From the NCBI RefSeq assembly GCF_013346935.1, contig NZ_JAAEEB010000009.1, positions 1-64,000 of the forward strand: DNA of 64,000 bases. Direction: 5' to 3'. Within the stretch, counting starts at the first letter, position 1. Every line of letters begins with the position of its first letter. The translations under genes were made by a program, and so were the position numbers. Under the pieces are notes generated by a model. It searched no databases. It worked only from the letters and a program-made list of their open reading frames with translations, and was not told where the DNA came from. This document shows positions 17,388 to 25,589 of this stretch, piece by piece. Source of the stretch: Lactobacillus melliventris. GTDB lineage: Bacteria > Bacillota > Bacilli > Lactobacillales > Lactobacillaceae.

Positions 17388-18202
17388 TTAATATACATCT
17401 CCTTATAGTTAAAACCAGGAACTTGACCGAACCACTTTTTGATTAAGCGATTGTATTCTCCACTTTTCTGAATCTTGTCAATGGCTCGATTTATTGCTCT
17501 ATGAAAAGGTTCTTGATTTTTATTTACTGCAATACCATAAGGTTCTTTAGTATAAGTTCCTCCAGTTACTTCAAGGCTATCAGGACTTTGTGCTGCTAGA
17601 CCATATAAAATACCATTATCACTGGTCAAAGCGTCGCCTTGATGAGATTTCAAAGCTGATACTGCTTGACCATAATCTTGCATAGCGACAACTTTTGCTC
17701 TGGGGGCAACTTTCTTTACAGCCTCAACTGAGTTATCGCCAACGATCCCGATTACAGTTTTGCCATTAAGATCACTGGGCTTTTTAATATCTGATCCTTT
17801 AGGAACAAGAAAAGATTTACCGGCCTGAAAATATGATTTAGAAAAACTGATTACTTGGGCTCTTTCTGGAGTAATTGTTAGAGTGGCAATTACCGCATCA
17901 ACATTGCCGTTTTTCAGCAAAGGTATTCTTGATTGTGAAGTGGCAAGAGTAAAGCGAGCTTGACCTTTTGGACCTAAAATTTCTTTGGTAATAGCTTTAG
18001 CCATATCAATATCAAAACCTTTTTCTTTATCATCTCTGATATCAATTAAACTAAATAGCTTTTTATCACCCTCAACAGCCCAAGTAATAGTATTGGCTGA
18101 ACGAACATTTTTTAAAGCTGATTGATCGGCAACTTTATTACCGCAACCAGATAAAAAGAACATTCCTATTAATAGTGAGATTGAGCAAATTATTTTTTTC
18201 AT
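17384..18202 (-). CDS. glnH: Amino acid ABC transporter substrate-binding lipoprotein
   Basis: This is a family 3 solute-binding lipoprotein of 272 residues. The signal peptide MKKIICSISLLIGMFFLSGC ends in a lipobox with the acylated Cys. Family features are DIRDDKEKGFDIDMAKAI, RIPLLKNGNVDAVIATLTITPERAQ and GDNSVEAVKKVAP. I start at the ATG at 18202 because GGAGGG lies just upstream; an ATG five codons earlier is part of that ribosome site. It delivers the amino acid to the two permeases. Confidence 0.92.
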   Translation of the reverse strand: MKKIICSISLLIGMFFLSGCGNKVADQSALKNVRSANTITWAVEGDKKLFSLIDIRDDKEKGFDIDMAKAITKEILGPKGQARFTLATSQSRIPLLKNGNVDAVIATLTITPERAQVISFSKSYFQAGKSFLVPKGSDIKKPSDLNGKTVIGIVGDNSVEAVKKVAPRAKVVAMQDYGQAVSALKSHQGDALTSDNGILYGLAAQSPDSLEVTGGTYTKEPYGIAVNKNQEPFHRAINRAIDKIQKSGEYNRLIKKWFGQVPGFNYKEMYIK

Positions 18203-18218
18203 GATAATGCCCTCCATC

Positions 18219-18956
18219 TTAATGCGCTATTATTTTGCTTAAGAATTGTTGAGCACGATCTGTTTTAGGCTCCTTAAAAAAGGATGTACTGTCATCATCT
18301 TCCACAATCTGACCCTGATCCATAAAGATAACGCGATTAGCTACTTCTTTAGCAAAACCCATTTCGTGAGTCACAATCAAGGAAGTCATATCGCTGGCTG
18401 ATGTTACCTTTTTAATTACTTGTAGCACCTCATCAATCATTTCCGGATCAAGTGCTGATGTTGGTTCATCAAATAGTAATAATTTGGGATGCATTGCTAA
18501 AGACCGAGCAATAGCGACACGTTGCTTTTGTCCACCGGATATTTGCGCCGGCATATTTTGAGCCTTATCTGCCATGCCAACCATATCAAGCAGATGCATT
18601 GCTTGCTTTTTATTTTCGTCTTCCGGTAAATGACTTACAATTCTGGGCGCCAACATGACGTTTTCCAAAACATTTTTATTTTTATAGAGATTAAAATGTT
18701 GAAAAACCATTCCCACATCTTGGCGCAACCTGTTTGAATCAGTCTTGGGATTGGATAAATCCTGATTGTTGACTATCAGTTTGCCTCCCTGAATTGATTC
18801 TAACCGATTTATTGTTCTAATAAGTGTACTTTTACCAGAACCAGAAGGTCCAATCAAAACAACAGTTTCACCTTTATCGATTTGTAAATTGATATTATGC
18901 AACGCGTGAAATTTGCCATAAAATTTCTGCACGTCATGAAATTCTACCATTGACAT
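18219..18956 (-). CDS. glnQ: Amino acid ABC transporter ATP-binding protein
   Basis: This 245-residue ATPase drives the importer. Walker A is GPSGSGKST, the Q-loop VFQHFNLYKN, the signature ISGGQKQRVAIARSLA, Walker B LLLFDEPTSALD and the H-loop SLIVTHEMGF. It is the first gene of the four-gene operon. AGGAG lies eight bases before the ATG; a second in-frame ATG two codons later is possible. Confidence 0.95.
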   Translation of the reverse strand: MSMVEFHDVQKFYGKFHALHNINLQIDKGETVVLIGPSGSGKSTLIRTINRLESIQGGKLIVNNQDLSNPKTDSNRLRQDVGMVFQHFNLYKNKNVLENVMLAPRIVSHLPEDENKKQAMHLLDMVGMADKAQNMPAQISGGQKQRVAIARSLAMHPKLLLFDEPTSALDPEMIDEVLQVIKKVTSASDMTSLIVTHEMGFAKEVANRVIFMDQGQIVEDDDSTSFFKEPKTDRAQQFLSKIIAH

Positions 18957-19011
18957 AATTAATGCTCCTTTTAGCAGTTTTAATTTAACTATCCAACCTA
19001 TTTCTTATCAA

Positions 19012-19043
19012 TTGATTAATTAATCAAAAGTGCATCCCGTCAA
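19012..19043 (-). promoter_or_regulatory. Candidate gln operon promoter with 16-bp palindrome
   Basis: On the minus strand TTGACG (19038-19043) is followed by a poor -10 (ATTAAT) 17 bp away. A perfect 16-bp palindrome, TTGATTAATTAATCAA (19012-19027), covers that -10 position, so a bound protein would block transcription. The binding protein is unknown. The A+T-only sequence tempers confidence. Confidence 0.45.
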
Positions 19044-19153
19044 CACTACATTTTGTTACTCGACGTGCAAATTTTAGCGGTTTTATATTATGGTTTAAGT
19101 TTTCAAATTATTTCTGCCATCTTTATAAATTGTTTTTATTAGCTTTTACTCTT

Positions 19154-21088
19154 TTATTCATTGCGTGAATAGGATTTAACATCTTGTTCAATTTCACGAA
19201 TAAATTCGTCAAAACTCTTTGCTACTTCTTCTTCAGTACCATAGCGGCGAACGTTAACACTGTTGTCCTTGAGTTCTTTGTCACCTAAAACAAGAGTATA
19301 CGGTACTTTTTGTGTTTGTGATTCACGAATCTTGTAGCCTAATTTTTCATTACGTAAGTCGGCTTCAGCTCTAAAGCCTCTCTTATTGAGCTCATCACGG
19401 ACTTTCTTAGCGTAATCTGAATGAGCATCCAGGTTAACAGGGATTACTTCAACTTGAACTGGAGCTAACCAGGTTGGGAAAGCACCCTTGTATATTTCAA
19501 TCAAGTAAGCAATGAAACGCTCCATAGTTCCAACAATACCACGGTGAATCATAACTGGACGATGCTCTTCACCATCTTGACCAACATAAGTTAAGTTAAA
19601 GCGTTCAGGGAGCATGAAGTCCAGTTGGATAGTGGACATGGTCTCATCAGCACCTAAAGCAGTCTTAGTCTGAATATCAAGTTTTGGACCGTAGAATGCA
19701 GCCTCACCTTCAGCTTCGACATAATCAAGGCCCATATCATCCATTGCCTTTTTCAGCATTGACTGACTTCTCTCCCACATTTCATCATTGGCAAAATACT
19801 TCTTAGTATTCTTCGGATCACGATAAGAAAGTCTGAAGTAGTAATCGGTAATGTCAAAGTCTTTGTATACATCCAGAATTAAAGTTAAAATCTTAGAGAA
19901 TTCACTTTGAACCTGGTCTAAGGTTACAAATGTATGACCATCATTTAAAGTCATTTCCCTTACGCGTTGCAAACCTGACAAAGCACCAGATTTTTCATAT
20001 CTGTGCATCATACCCAGTTCTGCAATGCGAATTGGCAACTCACGGTATGAACGAATATGATGCTTATAGATTTGAATGTGTGACGGACAATTCATTGGAC
20101 GCAACTCAAGCATTTCCCCGTCACCCATGTCCATCGGTGGGAACATGTCATCACGATAGTGTGCCCAGTGGCCTGATGTTTTATAAGCGTCAACGTTCAT
20201 AAGCACTGGGGTATAAACGTGTTGGTAACCGTCAGCGACCTCTTTATCAATGATGTAACGTTCAACTACTCGGCGAATCGTGGCACCTTTTGGCATCCAG
20301 TAAGGTAAACCAGCTCCAACTTTGGGATCTACAAAGAATAAATCAAGATCTCGACCAATTGTTCTGTGATCGCGTTCTTTAATTTCTTCACGACGCTTAA
20401 TATCGGCATCTAAGTCAGCTTTTTTAAAGAAGGCTGTACCGAAAATTCTTTGAAGCATTGGGTTAGAAGATTGGCCCTTCCAATAAGCACCAGCAACAGA
20501 TAATAATTTAAACTGCTTAATCTTTCCTGTATTAGGCAGTAACGCGTCGAAGCCAAAGTCGATGAAGTCTCCCAGCTTGTATACATGAATTTGGTCATCT
20601 TTTTCTGCTTTTAGCAATTCACTCTTATATGGATCATCTTTAAAAATTTCAGATAATTCCGCTTTTGACATGGAAGAAGATGCAATTTTATTTCCAGCCT
20701 TGATAACCTTTTTAATTGCTTTCTCTAATTCCGGAAGTTCGTTAACTTTAATCTGATTTTCCTTGTCAGTATCAACCAAAAATCCATCTTCATTCGCCGC
20801 ATGCTCACCAAAATGAATCTCAGGATAAGCTTTTTTAGCAACTGCTTCAAATACAAAAGCTACCGTAGCCCGTAAAATATTTAAGCCTGCTTCATCCCTG
20901 TCTGTAATAATTGCAACTTCGGCATCTTTATTTAATTTGTAATCCAAAGAAACAACTTGACCGTTTACTTTTGCTCCAATAGCAGCCTTACCTAAGGATG
21001 TACCTATGTCATGTGCTAAAGCAGAAACTGATACTGCATCTTCATATTCCTTTTTAGAACCATCCGGCAAAGTAATTGCAAAACTCAT
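19154..21088 (-). CDS. thrS: Threonine--tRNA ligase
   Basis: ThrRS charges tRNA-Thr and edits Ser-tRNA-Thr. The 644-residue protein has a TGS domain (1-62), the N2 editing domain (about 65-240), the class II core with motif 2 ([13 protein letters not shown]) and motif 3 ([18 protein letters not shown]), zinc-site residues in RPMNCPSHI, and a C-terminal anticodon domain. I start at the ATG at 21088, where GGAGG lies directly upstream; an in-frame start at 21130 would lie inside the T-box terminator. It is last in the polA-to-thrS series but has its own T-box and promoter. Confidence 0.97.
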   Translation of the reverse strand: MSFAITLPDGSKKEYEDAVSVSALAHDIGTSLGKAAIGAKVNGQVVSLDYKLNKDAEVAIITDRDEAGLNILRATVAFVFEAVAKKAYPEIHFGEHAANEDGFLVDTDKENQIKVNELPELEKAIKKVIKAGNKIASSSMSKAELSEIFKDDPYKSELLKAEKDDQIHVYKLGDFIDFGFDALLPNTGKIKQFKLLSVAGAYWKGQSSNPMLQRIFGTAFFKKADLDADIKRREEIKERDHRTIGRDLDLFFVDPKVGAGLPYWMPKGATIRRVVERYIIDKEVADGYQHVYTPVLMNVDAYKTSGHWAHYRDDMFPPMDMGDGEMLELRPMNCPSHIQIYKHHIRSYRELPIRIAELGMMHRYEKSGALSGLQRVREMTLNDGHTFVTLDQVQSEFSKILTLILDVYKDFDITDYYFRLSYRDPKNTKKYFANDEMWERSQSMLKKAMDDMGLDYVEAEGEAAFYGPKLDIQTKTALGADETMSTIQLDFMLPERFNLTYVGQDGEEHRPVMIHRGIVGTMERFIAYLIEIYKGAFPTWLAPVQVEVIPVNLDAHSDYAKKVRDELNKRGFRAEADLRNEKLGYKIRESQTQKVPYTLVLGDKELKDNSVNVRRYGTEEEVAKSFDEFIREIEQDVKSYSRNE

Positions 21089-21111
21089 TTTTTCCTCCAA
21101 AATCAAATAAA

Positions 21112-21325
21112 TAAAAAAATCCCAGTGCAATTAAGCACTGGGACGTTAATTAACGTGGTTCCACCCAAAATTTAGTCTGGACTCCAGACTATCTCGTTCA
21201 AGATTATAACGGATCTAACCCATTTTTTAATTTCAGGTACGAATGAGTGGGTTGTAACACTAATGGAAGCTTCCAGAATAATGCTTCTCTCTCTGAATCG
21301 TATTACAACATGTTCATTCATTGCA
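21112..21325 (-). promoter_or_regulatory. T-box leader of thrS
   Basis: The T-box sequence GGGTGGAACCACG lies at 21154-21166 (minus). The terminator has arms CCCAGTGC and GCACTGGG (21121-21141) and a T run at 21112-21119. A Stem I base can pair GTTGTAA with TTACAAC and GAATGA with TCATTC, and ACA and ACC Thr codons lie in the expected specifier stretch; which one is read is not certain. Uncharged tRNA-Thr should allow thrS transcription. Confidence 0.9.
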
Positions 21326-21329
21326 GTTA

Positions 21330-21357
21330 ATTATAACCCAATAATTTTTTAATGCAA
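21330..21357 (-). promoter_or_regulatory. thrS promoter
   Basis: On the minus strand TTGCAT (21352-21357), a 16-bp spacer and a perfect TATAAT (21330-21335) lie in the gap after dnaI, just ahead of the T-box leader. thrS is therefore transcribed separately from the dnaB-dnaI genes. Confidence 0.7.
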
Positions 21358-21389
21358 GTATATTTTCATTAAATTTGAAAAGTAAAAAT

Positions 21390-22283
21390 TTATGTTCGCC
21401 TATTAGGCCCAGAAATAATTACCTCTTTAGCTAAAGCCCGAATTCGTTCCATCAAGCGAGCAGCCTTTACTGGTTCAATGGCATTTTTGGTCTCTTTAAA
21501 ATGATCTTCTAAGTCATTCATAGCAAAATTGGACGAAAAGAAGGTTGGCAAAACATTATCCATTCTTGCTTGTAAAATTACCGCTAAAACCTCATCGCGT
21601 GACCACTGACTCAAATTTTCAGCACCAATATCATCCAATACTAAAAAATCAGCGTTAGCAATCTTTTGTACTTCAGTTTGTAAACTATTGTCATTAAAAT
21701 GACTGGATAAACTGGCAATGAATGTAGGAACATGCAAAAAAACAACATATTTGTTCATCGCAGCTACTTGATTCGCCAGTCCCGCCAAAATATATGTCTT
21801 ACCAACGCCAAAATTTCCAGCTAAATATAAGCCCTTTTGGTGGATATCACGCGAATATTGATATAAAAACTGCTGAATAGCTGTCATTACTTCAACTCTT
21901 TCGGATGTCATATCTATTCGACTTAATCGTACATCATGCAATTTTTCAGGTAAATTAATTAAGTGCAAATGTTTCTTGATACTAATTTCTCTATCATGAA
22001 TCAGCTTACTGTCCTCAGGAACAAACTTGAGACTAATTGCATTTTTATTCATGATTAAATCAGGATAATATCCTTGAGTTACCGGGTCTTTTTTATGTTG
22101 GCTAAGATAAAATTCAAACAGGCTGGGCAGACTTTTATCAATTATACTGTCATTAAGTTGTTCTTGATGTTGTTTAATAAATTGATTTACCTTTGGATCA
22201 GCTAATACCTTCTTTTTAATTGAGTCAGTACTTTCTTCTTCCGCATTTTTGGTTTTATCAATAATTTTTTTAATGGGTTGCAT
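21390..22283 (-). CDS. dnaI: Primosomal protein DnaI (helicase loader)
   Basis: DnaI loads the replicative helicase at oriC and at restart sites. The 297-residue protein has an N-terminal helicase-binding region and an AAA+ domain with Walker A (GNFGVGKTYILAGLA), Walker B (FLVLDDIGAE) and sensor residues near AARLMERIRALA. The gene order nrdR-dnaB-dnaI is standard in lactobacilli. The start at 22283 lies 10 bp after the dnaB stop. Confidence 0.95.
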   Translation of the reverse strand: MQPIKKIIDKTKNAEEESTDSIKKKVLADPKVNQFIKQHQEQLNDSIIDKSLPSLFEFYLSQHKKDPVTQGYYPDLIMNKNAISLKFVPEDSKLIHDREISIKKHLHLINLPEKLHDVRLSRIDMTSERVEVMTAIQQFLYQYSRDIHQKGLYLAGNFGVGKTYILAGLANQVAAMNKYVVFLHVPTFIASLSSHFNDNSLQTEVQKIANADFLVLDDIGAENLSQWSRDEVLAVILQARMDNVLPTFFSSNFAMNDLEDHFKETKNAIEPVKAARLMERIRALAKEVIISGPNRRT

Positions 22284-22293
22284 ATCACTACAC

Positions 22294-23676
22294 CTACTTC
22301 ATGCCATTCCTATCTTCTAACTTTTTAAAAAAATTTTCCAATTCATTCGAAGAAAGATTAGATTCATTTGAAATAGCTTTTGATTTTCTACTATCCCAAT
22401 CAATATTTTTTTCGATCTTTTTTTTGTTTCTAGATTGCTGCTTAAATTGATTTAACCTGTTCTCTCGTCTTTGTTCTTGTGCCCTTTTTCTCTTGTCCAT
22501 GTATTCCAAGGCTTGACTTGCAGTCTTTACCCCGTGTTGCAGCCAATCATGAAGTATTTTATTTGCCAGGCGAAAAGAGATATTAGGACCACTTTTTAAA
22601 CAAGCATAAGTCAAAACGTTAAGCAATTCTGCCGGTATTCCCTTATCGTTATATAAATTATCAAGCACTTGATATTCACTGGCATCAACAAAATCATTCC
22701 GCTCAGTTTTTAAATGATACAAAAACTGGGCTGGAGTATCAGATTGAGCTTTCTGCAATAGCTGCTGTTCATCTTCATTTAAGTGACTATTATTGACAAG
22801 CTTGTCTGTTAGTTCTTCTTTTTTTGGCAAATGCCGGCGCGTATCAGTTCCATGAATACTGTTAGCGATAGATTGCTTAATTTGACGCATATTCAAATGA
22901 TAATCACCATGTAAGCAAGGTATTGCTTCATCAACAAATTCTTGCTCGGAAAGTCCGTACATGCGCATAACAGCTCGAATAGCATCTTCATTCTGATCAA
23001 TTTCGCTGCCCGCGATTTGATAAATTTCAAATTGCTGTTTCATAAAATCCCAGTCAATATGCTCTTGATCATTGACGGTAGCAAAAGCTTTAGAAACAGA
23101 ACTGTTTTCTTTAGCAGCTTTTTTCACATCAATAGAAGGATCAATTGCTTCTTGGTCAGGTAAATGAAAAACTTCCATAAAGGATGCAGATACGTTAGGT
23201 GCTTCCTTAATTCCACTGATACTGCTTTGACTTTGCTTAGTTTCTCTAGCAAACTCATGGCTCAATTTATTAAAGGCTGTAACACCCACTTTTTCTTTTA
23301 ATAAACTTGCTAAAAGTGCGGTGGTAAAAAACTCACTGCTGGAAGGAACACTTTTAAGTTTAAAACATAAAACCTGACCCATAATTTGGTTAGCAAGCAA
23401 ATGGCTTTCAATTAAACCGACAGCTTCAAGTTTATGCAACGCGGGAAATAATTTTTTGATATCGCAGTCGGCTTGCTCCTGCAAAAAATAGAGACCTTTG
23501 GCATCAGAGAGCATCGCCTGCGGATTATAGTCTTCATTTAAGCTTAAATAAACTGCCAGCGCCAGAGATCCTATGAGCGGCTGGTATAATTTGATTAAAA
23601 CCCGTAAATCCTTCGGAAAAATATCCACCCTGTTAGCAATGAAAAATGGTTGTTTGGGATCATTTGTCTCAAACAT
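22294..23676 (-). CDS. dnaB: Replication initiation and membrane attachment protein DnaB
   Basis: This is the Gram-positive DnaB co-loader, not the replicative helicase. It acts with DnaD and DnaI at the origin. The 460-residue protein has an N-terminal DDBH1-like winged helix (RVLIKLYQPLIGSLALAVYLSL) and a C-terminal DDBH2 region (about 310-380, FVDASEYQVLDNLYND to LANKILHDWLQHGVKTASQAL) followed by a charged tail. AAAGG precedes the ATG. It starts 2 bp after the nrdR stop, so the genes are coupled. Confidence 0.93.
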   Translation of the reverse strand: MFETNDPKQPFFIANRVDIFPKDLRVLIKLYQPLIGSLALAVYLSLNEDYNPQAMLSDAKGLYFLQEQADCDIKKLFPALHKLEAVGLIESHLLANQIMGQVLCFKLKSVPSSSEFFTTALLASLLKEKVGVTAFNKLSHEFARETKQSQSSISGIKEAPNVSASFMEVFHLPDQEAIDPSIDVKKAAKENSSVSKAFATVNDQEHIDWDFMKQQFEIYQIAGSEIDQNEDAIRAVMRMYGLSEQEFVDEAIPCLHGDYHLNMRQIKQSIANSIHGTDTRRHLPKKEELTDKLVNNSHLNEDEQQLLQKAQSDTPAQFLYHLKTERNDFVDASEYQVLDNLYNDKGIPAELLNVLTYACLKSGPNISFRLANKILHDWLQHGVKTASQALEYMDKRKRAQEQRRENRLNQFKQQSRNKKKIEKNIDWDSRKSKAISNESNLSSNELENFFKKLEDRNGMK

Positions 23677-23678
23677 AA

Positions 23679-24146
23679 TTAATTACCTTTCTCCCTTTTT
23701 GCAATCATATCTTCCATGGTTTTCATGAAGCTAGACATATCTTTGAATTCACGATAAATAGAGGCAAAACGAATATAAGCGACATCATCAATTTTAGCCA
23801 GTTCATCCATTACCAATTGACCAATCTTTTTGGAAGAAATCTCACTAACTCCTTGCTGACGTACTTTGTTTTCTACATGATCAACTAATTCTTCAAATTG
23901 CGAACTAGATATAGGACGCTTTTGTCCCGCAGCCATGACGCCGTGTAAAATTTTTTTCCGGTTAAAAGGTTCACGAGTGCCATCATTTTTGATTACTAGT
24001 AGTGGTGTCGTCTCGACTCTTTCAAACGTAGTAAAACGAAAGCCACAGTTTTCACACTCACGCCGCCGTCTGATTGCACGATTTTCATCACTGGGGCGAG
24101 AATCTATTACTTTTGATGCATTTTTATGACAATTAGGACATTCCAT
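23679..24146 (-). CDS. nrdR: Transcriptional repressor NrdR
   Basis: NrdR senses ATP and dATP and represses ribonucleotide reductase genes. The 155-residue protein starts with a zinc ribbon (CPNCHK and CENCGFRFTTFERVE) followed by an ATP-cone (LLVIKNDGTREPFNRKKILHG) and ends with YIRFASIYREFKD. AGGAGT precedes the ATG inside the end of coaE. No nrd genes or NrdR boxes are seen in this window, so its targets lie elsewhere. Confidence 0.97.
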   Translation of the reverse strand: MECPNCHKNASKVIDSRPSDENRAIRRRRECENCGFRFTTFERVETTPLLVIKNDGTREPFNRKKILHGVMAAGQKRPISSSQFEELVDHVENKVRQQGVSEISSKKIGQLVMDELAKIDDVAYIRFASIYREFKDMSSFMKTMEDMIAKREKGN

Positions 24147-24147
24147 A

Positions 24148-24750
24148 TTAATACTCCTCTTTTATTTTAAGAAGCAACTGCTCAAGTTGATATTTCAGAT
24201 CTTGCTTTGTACCAACATTATTAATTACAAAGTCAGCTAGTTTTTCTTTCTGAGACAAGGACATCTGACTGCGAATACGTTTCAAAGCAGCATCTTTACT
24301 TAAATGATCCCTTAACATCAGCCGCTTTAACTGCAAAGATTCAGGTATGGCAATTAATAAAGTGCAGTCACAATATTTTTGACCATTTGCTTCAAACAAA
24401 ACTGGTGCATCTACAATAATTAAAGGCTTTTTAGCAACCTTGTTTAGCGCAATTTTAGCTTGTATTTCTTTAAAAATCAACGGATGGGTAATTTTATTAA
24501 GAATGTCAAGCTGCTTTGCGTCATTAAAAACTATTTGGCCTAAAACTGATCGGTTGATTGATTGATCTTCATTAATTATTTGGAGACCAAACTGTTTTCT
24601 AACCAATTCATAACCTTTATTACCAACATTTAAAATATCATGAGCTATTTGGTCACAGTCTATCACGGGTATGTGCTTTTCTTTAAAAAAGATATCTGCT
24701 GTGCTTTTGCCGCTGGCTATTCCACCAGTTAAGCCCAAAATAGTTGTCAT
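24148..24750 (-). CDS. coaE: Dephospho-CoA kinase
   Basis: CoaE phosphorylates the ribose 3'-OH of dephospho-CoA, the last step to coenzyme A. The 200-residue kinase has the P-loop GLTGGIASGKST, VIDCDQIAHD and the lid region LKRLMLRDHLSKDAALKRI. Its ATG overlaps the mutM stop by four bases (ATGA). Confidence 0.96.
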   Translation of the reverse strand: MTTILGLTGGIASGKSTADIFFKEKHIPVIDCDQIAHDILNVGNKGYELVRKQFGLQIINEDQSINRSVLGQIVFNDAKQLDILNKITHPLIFKEIQAKIALNKVAKKPLIIVDAPVLFEANGQKYCDCTLLIAIPESLQLKRLMLRDHLSKDAALKRIRSQMSLSQKEKLADFVINNVGTKQDLKYQLEQLLLKIKEEY

Positions 24751-25577
24751 TTATAAATCACCTGACATTTAGGGCAAAAAGTAGTGCCCCGGCCGTTTAC
24801 TTTAATTTTTTCAAGAGGGGTTCCGCAACGTTCACAAGGTTCGCCTTTATGACCATAGACCTGCAACATTTTTTGAAAACCGCCGGTCTTGCCATTAGCA
24901 TCAAGATATGTATGAACAGTAGTGCCCCTTTCTGCTATGGCCAATTCTATCAACGAATTAATATTATCATGCAGTTCTGCTACTTTTTTTGCTGGGATAC
25001 TATTAGCCATACTTAATGGGTGAATTTTTGTTTCCCACAAAACTTCATCTACGTAAATGTTACCAAGACCGGCCACAACTGACTGATCAAGCAAGGTATT
25101 TTTGATATTTTTCTTTTTACGAGCTAGGCCTTTTTGCAAGTATGAAACTGTAAACGCCTGTGAATTTGGTTCGGCGCCTAATTTGCCAATACCGGTACTT
25201 TCTTTCTCTGTGCCCGTTGTAATCAACTGCATGCGCCCGAACTTACGTACATCATTGTAACGCAAAGCAGAATTATCGTTAAAAACAATTTGCACATGAT
25301 CGTGTTTATCTTTTTTGGTATTTACTTTGACTAAACGATATTTACCTTCCATGCGTAAATGCGATACCACAGTTAAATGACCACTAAGACGAATAAGCAA
25401 ATACTTAGCATAACGATCAATTGTTTCTATTCTTTTACCAGCTAACTGCTTTTTAAATTCTTTTGCATCACCAGTTATTATTTTAGGATACCAAACAGTT
25501 ACTTCTTTAATCGTTTTTCCCTTAATCAGGGGAAGTAGTGTCCGCCTGACAGTTTCAACTTCTGGCATTTCGGGCAT
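24747..25577 (-). CDS. mutM: Formamidopyrimidine-DNA glycosylase
   Basis: MutM removes 8-oxoguanine and formamidopyrimidines and cuts the strand by beta-delta elimination. The N-terminal Pro2-Glu3 catalytic pair is in MPEMPEVETVRR. The H2TH region contains LLDQSVVAGLGNIYVDEVLW, and the C-terminal zinc finger is C-x2-C (CERCGT) with C-x2-C (CPKCQ). At 276 residues it is of family length. It lies 12 bp after polA, an arrangement that links repair synthesis with base excision. Confidence 0.97.
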   Translation of the reverse strand: MPEMPEVETVRRTLLPLIKGKTIKEVTVWYPKIITGDAKEFKKQLAGKRIETIDRYAKYLLIRLSGHLTVVSHLRMEGKYRLVKVNTKKDKHDHVQIVFNDNSALRYNDVRKFGRMQLITTGTEKESTGIGKLGAEPNSQAFTVSYLQKGLARKKKNIKNTLLDQSVVAGLGNIYVDEVLWETKIHPLSMANSIPAKKVAELHDNINSLIELAIAERGTTVHTYLDANGKTGGFQKMLQVYGHKGEPCERCGTPLEKIKVNGRGTTFCPKCQVIYK

Positions 25578-25589
25578 TAAAATTACTCC

